From: Platerodrilus igneus | Lineage: Eukaryota; Arthropoda; Insecta; Coleoptera; Lycidae | Direction of reading: 5' to 3' | Assembly: GCA_036346225.1 (NCBI GenBank) | Contig: JARFIW010001480.1 | Location: 14,689,501 to 14,753,500, forward strand | Length of the DNA stretch: 64,000 nucleotides | Part shown: piece after piece, positions 55,930 through 64,000 of the stretch | Numbering within the stretch: position 1 is the first letter of the stretch | How the letters are laid out: each line of letters starts with the position of its first letter | Notes under the pieces: generated by a model | Seen by the model: only the letters and a program-made list of their open reading frames with translations | What the model was told of the DNA's origin: nothing | Databases searched by the model: none | Program-made: the position numbers and the translations under genes

Positions 55930-57650
55930 CGCTCGTCACCTCCCTTACACCGGAAAAAATTCTAGAAAAGGTTAAAAATGAAGGCAAAGTTTGTGTCCTC
56001 TACAACCAATAAGAATAATAAAAAAAAGGTCCGCCTTGCAGCGAAAAGTGCCAACTGAAATGCCATTCATAAGCCACATTTAAACTAGTACAACAGATTT
56101 TTGTACAATATTGGTCACTTGGAGATGTCAATCGACAACCAAACTATCATCAGTATCGTGTTTATCAAATTAAACGCAGGGATAATTATGACTTTTATTT
56201 TCTGATAAGTGAAAGTAGAATCCCGGTTTGCAAAATATTTTTTAAATCCACGCTTTATATCATCGACAGGCCTATTAGAACAGTAATTGAGAAACGGACA
56301 GAAGTTGGAGGAGTGCTGAATGGTCTTAGAGGAAAACACGCTAACTATCGAAAACTTGATCCAAGCATAAAAAATGGCATGATTGAATATATCAATTCAA
56401 TCCCAAGGTTTGTAATTCACTATACGAAAAGTAGATCTACTCGTGAGTACATAAAAAATGGAAAATCTTTTGTGGATTTGAATAGGAAGTATGTCGATCA
56501 GTGTAAACAAAATGAAGTTCTTCTTGAAAAATATCTCATATACCACACAGTGGTTAACGCTAACTTTAATATATTTTTCTTTAGTCCTAAGAAAGACCAA
56601 AGCTTGGCATGTGATCGCATCAGATACTCAAAAATTGGAACTTACTAGTGAATATGAAACTCACATTATACAAAAAGACTTTTCTAGTAACAAAAAAATG
56701 GCGATAAGTTAAAAACTAACAATAACTACATTGTCACCGTATTTGATTTACAGACTATGTTATAATGTCAAGGGAGAAGATATTTCTCTTCTTATTATAG
56801 ATCAAAACTCAATATGCCAAATGTCACCGTATACGAAATTAAACAAGCTTCACAAAGTAATGACTGTAGAGGTGATTCAAAACGAGACGACCCTCTGCGC
56901 AGAAAACTAAAACTGGTCCTGAACCACGTGATTACCAGTTAATTACCCCATCTAAACACATTTTGCCAGCTTTCAATAAATTGTAAATACGGTAGTAGCT
57001 AATTTGCCCCAATCTCACATTCTAACACAATTGTATAGTAGATGATATTGCAAATCAAAACCATTTAAAGGAATAGTACTCTAAACTAGTTTCAGAAGTT
57101 TTGATAAAGTGTTTTAAAATGTTAACGAAAAGACAAAAAATGTCTTCACTTACGTGCGCGCTACAACACGTTCTGCATAATGTTTTCAGATTCCATTTAC
57201 GCTTTTTAAGTCTACTTGCTACGTTTGGAATAAAACAAGTAAACACAGAAGGGCATACGAAACTGGATCTTGTTTGCTCGCGTTTTTAAAAGAAAAGTCA
57301 AAAAATGCCACGTGCAATGAACTAGACTTTGTCTTCTATTGAGAAAACTGTGCGGGAGAACAGAGAAACAAGTTTATAAGCGATGCCCAAATGAGGGCCC
57401 ATTTATGTCCCTGACTAGTTTATAACTTAATACGAACTGCTAAAGAAACTGGTATACCTTTTATTGTCACAAAACTTTTGCACATGGATTTTTTTTATTT
57501 TAGAGCGTTAAAAGTAATAACGGGGACATTTGTGGGAGGAGAAAAATTGAGTAATATAAAGATATTTAAAATCCAGAAAAATCCCTATCCAAATATGTTC
57601 AAAAGATCGTACCCCGAAGATGATTTTTGAGAAATGACTATCAAAAATGT
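55930..57650 (+). pseudogene. Relic of a multicopy arthropod transposase-like family (DNCAGQNRN type)
   Basis: Plus-strand frames in order: a cysteine motif GPPCSEKCQLKC, IFVQYWSLGDVNRQ, SRIPVCKIFFKSTLYI, RTVIEKRTEVGGV, RGKHANYRKLDPSIKNGMIE, YINSIPRFVIHYTKSRSTRE, YIKNGKSFVDLNRKYVDQCK, NANFNIFFFSPKKDQS, YLIYRLCYNVKGEDISL, YVWNKTSKHRRAYETGSCL, DFVFYxENCAGEQRNKFI and a decayed tail with KIQKNPYPNMFK near 57580. I recall this order from uncharacterised multicopy proteins in hemipterans and other insects, where (S/E)DNCxGQNRN looks like an RNase H-fold catalytic motif. That last step is inference. The best-kept part is 56220-56640. Stops and shifts are frequent, so it is inactive. No terminal repeats were found. 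Confidence 0.75.
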
Positions 57651-58110
57651 TCGTGATAAAAATAAAACTTCATTACTCTTTTAAAGGATTATAACAAACT
57701 AAAAATTAGTGATGATAAACGTTCAGATCTACAACTGTTGCAAAAGAGAATTATATCCTCGTATTAAACAGACTTTTACAATAATTTTTGAACAAAATTA
57801 TTCAATTCGTGCATTATTATAATCTTATAATTTTTTTTATCACCAATTTAAGTCATTGATGGTTTTTCTTTAATTTATCTTATAATTAATTCTTTTGATT
57901 GTTGCGCCTTTTTTTACTTTACATTTTATTTTAATATTTAAATTTAGGGGATTTTTAAAACCAATATGGGAAAATTTTTCTTTCTCATCCTTAATTTAAC
58001 TTTTTAGGCGTATGTTTCACGATTATAGTTTTTCACGCATTCCAGAACAATAACATATGAGTTATAGTATGTAAACTGCAGTACGTTTGCGTTTTCAAGC
58101 TACAAGAATG
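57651..58110. other. Unassigned AT-rich DNA
   Basis: Possibly the decayed 3' end of the preceding element; nothing definite is seen. Confidence 0.4.
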
Positions 58111-58119
58111 CATAGCGGT

Positions 58120-58491
58120 TTGGCCGTAAGAGCATGAAAAAGGTGGGGTACTATAGTTGGTGATAACTAAGCCTCTTTGACGAGGTCGGACGTCTGTGAA
58201 GTTCCAGTTAGGCGAAGTGATTCCTTTCCTGTCTGTACCTTTCTCATCTACAGATATCTAAAAATTACCTCGGGGCTTCGCCGGTCATCTTCGGGCAGCA
58301 CCGATAAACACCAGCCGACGAATCACACTTGAGGAGCAGGAAACGGCCTTGGCGTTTAATAACAAACCAGGTAAACTCCCGGCTTATTTTATTGTGTACT
58401 TGACCCATAGCGCCACTCATGCAACCGAATTTTGCTGGCGTAATGCTTTAGGTCAGAGTAGCGCAGGATTGATGACGCGGGAGAAGTTCAA

Positions 58492-58543
<52 letters not shown>

Positions 58544-58549
58544 TATATG
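58120..58549 (+). repeat. GC-richer block ending in (TA)n, possible LINE 3' end
   Basis: A GC-richer segment (58130-58488) contrasts with its surroundings and runs directly into a (TA)n tract at 58491-58549. A unique segment that terminates in a microsatellite is often the 3' end of a non-LTR element. No coding frame or second copy in the window supports this. Confidence 0.4.
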
Positions 58550-60655
58550 TTACTGTGATTGGGTAGGCCTAGATAAGTGTAAATAAGCCAAGCATTTATG
58601 TACAGGTACCCTGTATATAGAAATCAATAATTTATTTAAAACGCTTCAATATAATTAGAGTGGGATAACATTACATATTATAATGTAGGTTTAATTTGTA
58701 TACGTTAATTTAGTACTAAGACAACAATTAAGATCGATGACAAGGTCGAAAATTGTGTTCAAAGGTTAGTGTTAAAGTTTTTCAGTATAAAAATCAATAA
58801 TTTGAGCAAGATACATTTATTCAATATAGCATAAGCTGAATTGTTCAACGAACGTTCAATATTTGTAAACACGTTAAAACAATCAAGGATTTCATAGAAC
58901 AGTTGGGTAAATAAACGGTGCTTATAAAGCTAGTTTACGTTAAGAATATAATTCGAGGTAAATTGTGAACGCAAAAATGCAAGGCTAACAGCAACGGTCG
59001 TCTAGTTGAAAACAGATCAATAACATTAGGAGACAGACAATATTTAATACGTAACAGAGGCGAATGAAAAATAACAGGTGTTTAACTGCCAAACAATTTC
59101 AAGCGCGTGTCAGATAAGTATACTTTAAAAAGCAATAAGCGGGACAAAGATGCAACATGTTTGTGGACGGTATCAATTTTTCAAGGAACACATAAAGGAA
59201 GGGAGAAATAACCTTGAACAATATTGTAATAGAGGGGCTACAAGTAAGACAGAAAACACGGGACAGAAAGAAATACCAGAAAAGCAGAAATAACGTAGAC
59301 ACTTTAGGTAGGAGAGGCATATAAGGCTGTGAGATGTTATTATGAGGGTGCAAGGAAGATAATTGAATTAACGCGCACGCGATAGGCGTGAGTGTATTTG
59401 TGTGGAGTTGACAGAAAAGGGGAAATTTCAAAGAATATTTAGACGGTTGGCAGGTGTGGACAGTTTTTCGCCGTTATGAAGTGTTTCTATTGACGTTTCT
59501 GAGTTTTGAAAGACCGTTGTGTTTACGTGCAGGTGTAATTTGTGGAATTGCGTGGCCGTTTGCAAATTTACAAGGAATGGGTAACAGAAATACGGGCAAC
59601 TGAAGTGGGGTTGTGGTTATATAAGCGTTGCTGAAGGCGGCGTTCTCTCTCTCTCTCTCATTTTTCCAAGTCTACAAGAAAATCATCCTAGCTTCAAACC
59701 ACGTAACAAGTTCAGTCCGACATAAGATTTACAAGTGTTTTTATGTACAAGTAGGTGCAAGTTAATTTTAAACGAAGCGAACCGTAGTAAATCGTTGTAA
59801 TAACTGAAGCAGGATGACTTGTAAGTAAAGAACTTTTGTATTTTGAACGAGGGTGCTTGTTGCACATTGCGTGGAAGAAATTGTTGATGATTTGGATGAA
59901 CGACGAGTTCGAAATGGAATTTCAGTTCACAATGGAAGGCATCTACGTGGAGTGATCCGGGTGCGTGAAGTCATTTTGCAGGGCATCTACAGAGGTGGTG
60001 ATCAGAAAGCAGAATACTCTCCAGAGAACGATCTTTTTGTTAAAACTGTTATGCTGGTGTTGATTTATTTAAACTGTTAGTGAGTTTTATATGGTGAAAA
60101 TATGTATGAACAGAAAATTAATTTATGGATATATGTAAAGAACAATTTTTTTATTATAAATCTGAGGAAGAAGTAAACAGGTCTTTTGATAATTTTGCAG
60201 TGCTAAAATTTGTGCACAGAAATATAAAAAGGTTTATACTGAGCTCACCATAAACCAGGGGAAAATAAATTAAGGTTCCACGATAGGTCCATTTACTTTA
60301 AACTAACATAATGAAATGTAGTGGAGCATAAAATCGGGGGGGATATTAAGTTGATTTCTTTTATTACCGAATAGGGTTATAAAGATTTTTAACGTGAATA
60401 CAGATTATAAATATTGAGATTGTGTGAAATTATTATTTATGTTGTCAGAATAAAAGGGTGGTAAGTTTTTGTCCAATTATTTTTTTTTAGTAATTATAAA
60501 GGTTGTTGACAGAATGAGTAGCTGTGGTGGGTATCCCTGAAGAAGCAGTGAGCAGAGCTAGCCGTAGAATGTCAGTTTGAAAAGCATCTTCAGAAGGTAC
60601 TCAACCAAAACATTTCGTAATCAAAGCTTGGACTAAAAAATTTATTTAGGTGGAA
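58550..60655. other. Unassigned DNA with a short (CT)n
   Basis: A (CT)n run lies at about 59644-59660. The frames at 59099-59431 (minus) and 59853-60080 (plus) have no recognised domain and are within chance length. Confidence 0.4.
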
Positions 60656-60689
60656 ATTGGTGGAGTTTTTTTTTATTATTTTCAGCAAG

Positions 60690-60948
60690 TATTATATCAA
60701 CTCAAATAGGGGCACGAATTTTGGAACCCTTTCAATAAGGAATCCAGAGCAATTTTATGTCGACCCAACGGTGGAGCTTCTTCCTAAGGTAAATTCAGGG
60801 CATTTTTATGGACGTCCAACATTGGAGCTCGACACCCAAAGTGTGGGGCACGAAGTTTTAGAGCTTCTTTTTAGGCAAACCAGAGCATTTTTATGTCGCA
60901 CAATTTGTGGTGCACTAACAAATCACCAAGGTTCCCGAGAAACCAGAG

Positions 60949-60984
<36 letters not shown>
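60690..60984 (+). repeat. Degenerate tandem repeats ending in (TA)n
   Basis: The motif CCAGAGCAWTTTTATGTCG recurs at about 60748, 60797 (CAGGGCATTTTTATGGACG), 60880 and 60945 (CCAGAGCA, running into (TA)n at 60951-60984). Spacers carry GGGGCACGAAKTTT and TGGAGCTY motifs. The open frame here is a by-product of the repeats. Confidence 0.6.
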
Positions 60985-60987
<3 letters not shown>

Positions 60988-63900
60988 AATATAACATTAT
61001 ATAGGACTTTGTAACCAATAACGATTACCGTTACAGATAATAAGTTGCATTGTTTGTATTTTTGGGTTATATTATTATTTTTTACAATATACTGTTTAAG
61101 AAATCGATTTGAAGCATTGAGTAATGTCATACTTGAAAATCTCAGGCAAACTTTTAGGAAAGATCTGTGTAACTACAAAATGTTAAAGATTTGAGAACAA
61201 ATTATATGAAAGAAAGACACAAGTGACTGAAATTTGGGTAAATTTTTAAATTATTTAAAATTTTTATTATAATTGCTAACTACATCATCTAATAAAGGCA
61301 ATAAAAGCTATGGACATTTAATTCTAAAGCAAAGGTGAATGTTAGTCTTGCTATCAAAATAACTCAGATCTCTAAATGGCTCTATTGAAGAGTACTGATA
61401 TTTGAGTTGTGACCTTCTTCCGTAAATGTAGCGATATATCGTTTTCACCAATTCATGTTAAAACCCCTTTATGTGTTATTCTGCCTGCCCAGGTACTTCT
61501 TCACCTTTTTCTATTACACCACATTTTGTCTTCTCTCTTTCCTTCATAGTCCGTGTTTCACAAATATACACTACTCTACTCCATACAAATATTCCTAAAT
61601 TTTTTGGTTATATTTAGATTAACATTTGATGTAAGAAAATTATATTGCTGGATCAATTCTGCACATTATATCGCTTTTATACCTCTCATTCTTTGTAATT
61701 CAAGATTCCTAAATGAGAAAACCCTCGACACTGTCCTGTTCTATTTGTACATTAAAAAGGTCTAATGTTATTATCTTTAGTGCATGCTATTACTTTTGTT
61801 TTATTTTTATTTATTTTCATATTGTAGTTCTTCCTTAAAATTTTTTCCATGTTCGTTTAAATGTTTTCTAGATGAGTAAACTTCGTTTTCATAAACTCAA
61901 GTTTTGTCCCCCAAGTTACCCAACTAAATAGTAAACTAGGAGACGTGGTAGGTTCACACCGATTTCGTGAGAGATGGCAGCACTGTTATAAAGTGTAATG
62001 CACTCATTTGCATACAATGAAAGCGAATGGGTTAATCAGACAATTATCAATTTGTGTCGGTTATGTTTATTGTGCATTGTTGATATATAAAAAATTATCT
62101 CTAAAGAGGAAATGTTGCTTTAAAAGTGTAGTACAAAAGGGCTGTAATTTAATATTACGAAACTGGAATAATCATTTTAACATTTTTCCATCGATACCAA
62201 AAGTGGACTACAATCCACGTCATAACGTTTTGAACAAAGGCTTGGTACTTAAGCAGAATGTTTTTAGAAGTTCTGTTCATACACGACGACGACTTGATGA
62301 TAGGTTTAAATTTTGTAAGACAATGTTAATGATCTTCTTCATCAGACACAATTTGGAGGTGAAGACGCAACTTTCAAGCCATCTGGTAATGTCAACTGAC
62401 CCGATTGTATGGCCATATTATACACACAAAATCTTCATGTTGTTGGTGAAGGTCAAAGTCAACTGGGTGTCGTATTTTGGCGAGGTATCGCATTATTACG
62501 AAGATCTAGCTATTTTGTCGAAATTGTAACAACACAAAAGCAGTCCTAAACGACGATAAAGTAATCGAAAAGTGAGGTTCAACTGAACACCTGGATCATA
62601 GACTCTCACCCCAAGGATTCTTTAGCTTTAAGAATTCCTACAATATACGAATTATGAATTAAAGCCAAACTCAATCGAGGATTTGAAAGCAAATATTGAA
62701 AATGCTTTTGCAAAAAATAATTCAAACTGCGACTGTATGTCTTACTAAATGATCGGCGAGTTTTAGACTATTAAAATAATACATTTAGAAAAACTAACTT
62801 TCATGATTTTCTAAACAGAATTTTCAATTTTTTGTTAATCATAAATTACGGGGAACCTAATTATGAATTAATATTATTATTTCCTTTCTGCAGTCGTCAT
62901 ATCTCTTAACGAAACGTGTCTGTTTCATAGAAAGTACTTTATCCATTCAAAAAGTTTGAAGTGTAAGTGTCTGCTTTCAAATCGTCGTCTAAAACTCCTC
63001 TCCCTCACTAGAATGTGCAGTGGATACGTAATCTCCTTGAACACATTCTCTAACTGCAGTTTTGTTTTGACCTACTTGTGTAAAGGAGAAAAGCAAAACT
63101 CCATAACTGCCTTTTTCATACTATTTCTAGAATTAAACATTTTAGTTACTTTAAATTGCGTACATTGTTATCTCACGTAATTATCCTATAAACTGAAAGT
63201 AGTTAATCAATCGGTAATATTCCAATTTGGTTAAGAAAATTATTCTTATAACCTTGCTGAAGGTTGATGTGGTGGTAATCCATATCTCTTTCATAACATT
63301 AATTTCCAATTGAGCTCAAAAATATCAGTGGTGAGATCTATGTTTCATCTCCAGTTATTCATAAGATAATTCAACAATAGTTTCATTGAATATACGTAAG
63401 ATCTTAGTTCGGAAGTTACTAAAACCTTGCATCTGAAAAGTATTTGTAACAATTTGTTGGAAATTTTCATATTGACATTTTGATACTATTCAAGGTTTCA
63501 CAAGCATTTAGAAAATAGATTTCACATCAAAAATTTTTAAGATTTTCATAGCTTAACAAAATTCGTTCAGTTTTGAGCACTTTGTCATAATTTCTGTTTA
63601 AATTCAATATTTGATTTGAAATAGTTAAGGTTATTTTAAAATAATTTCAAGTTTTTCTCAATTTTTCAAACCAAGGACGCATATTCATTTTTATACAAAC
63701 TTGAAATATATTCAAAGGGATTTTATAATTTAAACGTTGCAGTATTACCTAATACTCGTACGTTCTGTAGTTCGAATTTGAGTCAATACCTTATTAATAT
63801 TATATCGGTTATGGCGCCATGCATTTATAAAGAAAACGCCATATTTACGTTTGTTACACTGAAGGTAAAGTGACAATCATTTCTAAAAACGTTGATATTT

Positions 63901-64000
63901 GCCCTAGTGGCATAGACATCTTGAAATTGAGAACGTCTTAAATTGCGACCTTTTCTTGGATAACCTACGCAGTAAAATAGATAAAAAGGAATTTAGTGGT
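60985..64000. other. Unassigned DNA
   Basis: No repeat or RNA gene is recognised. One longer open frame (62008-62529) is listed separately. Confidence 0.4.
62008..62529 (+). CDS. Unrecognised 173-codon open frame, doubtful gene
   Basis: It is open from ATG to TAA, 173 codons, in AT-rich DNA, which is long for a chance frame. The protein is basic and Cys/His-containing (LKRKCCFKSVVQKGC, FRSSVHTRRRLDDRFKFC, HYYEDLAILSKL), with no signal peptide or domain I recognise. Residues 10-30 are mildly hydrophobic. No splice context or promoter is visible and no copy occurs elsewhere in the window. It may be a fragment of an unidentified transposon, a single exon, or chance. Confidence 0.25.
   Translation: MHTMKANGLIRQLSICVGYVYCALLIYKKLSLKRKCCFKSVVQKGCNLILRNWNNHFNIFPSIPKVDYNPRHNVLNKGLVLKQNVFRSSVHTRRRLDDRFKFCKTMLMIFFIRHNLEVKTQLSSHLVMSTDPIVWPYYTHKIFMLLVKVKVNWVSYFGEVSHYYEDLAILSKL

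Overview
This is an AT-rich, intron-bearing eukaryotic window, almost certainly from an insect with a repeat-rich genome. The evidence is a kinase exon bounded by GT/AG splice sites and an arthropod-type transposon load: Tc1/mariner, piggyBac, hAT, Penelope-like, R1-clade LINE, another LINE and a tRNA-derived SINE. There are no operons or bacterial features. Only one piece of host gene is firmly recognisable: a minus-strand exon of an MSK/JIL-1-type protein kinase (15007-15207). Almost everything else that codes is a transposon or its wreckage.

Layout. 1-15000: mostly unassigned AT-rich DNA holding dispersed repeat S, a complete SINE with target duplication (4333-4612), a decayed tandem array (4630-5600), a broken IS630/Tc1-mariner-type transposase (11280-12310) and repeat R copy 1. 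15000-20870: the kinase exon, two mariner relics, a hAT relic, SINE fragments and R copy 2. 20870-22870: a LINE relic split by an intact, apparently young mariner (21472-22765). 22920-26150: a foldback-like structure whose inverted arms are built of 145-160 bp tandem units.

27279-40683: a nest five transposons deep. A Tc1-like element is interrupted by repeat R copy 3, which is interrupted by a piggyBac. The piggyBac is interrupted by a TIR-bounded element carrying a long, unusual reading frame (two CxxC...HxxC modules, a large conserved middle and a FEN1/XPG-like nuclease region), with a hAT at that element's right edge. Removing each insert rejoins the element below it, so the order of insertion can be read.

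40684-50270: two Penelope-like elements head to head, forming a giant inverted repeat. The minus copy has been invaded by a mariner-like element (itself carrying a SINE), by a 5'-truncated R1-clade LINE sitting in an ACAT/TATG microsatellite, and by a 1.2 kb insert. 50270-64000: a second copy of part of that insert, another mariner relic, a 360 bp palindrome with a SINE tail at its centre, a relic of an arthropod multicopy transposase-like family, (TA)n tracts and unassigned DNA.

The best candidate for something undescribed is the 28505-33807 element. The foldback array and the Penelope head-to-head complex follow. All family names come from recognising motifs by eye; no database was searched.
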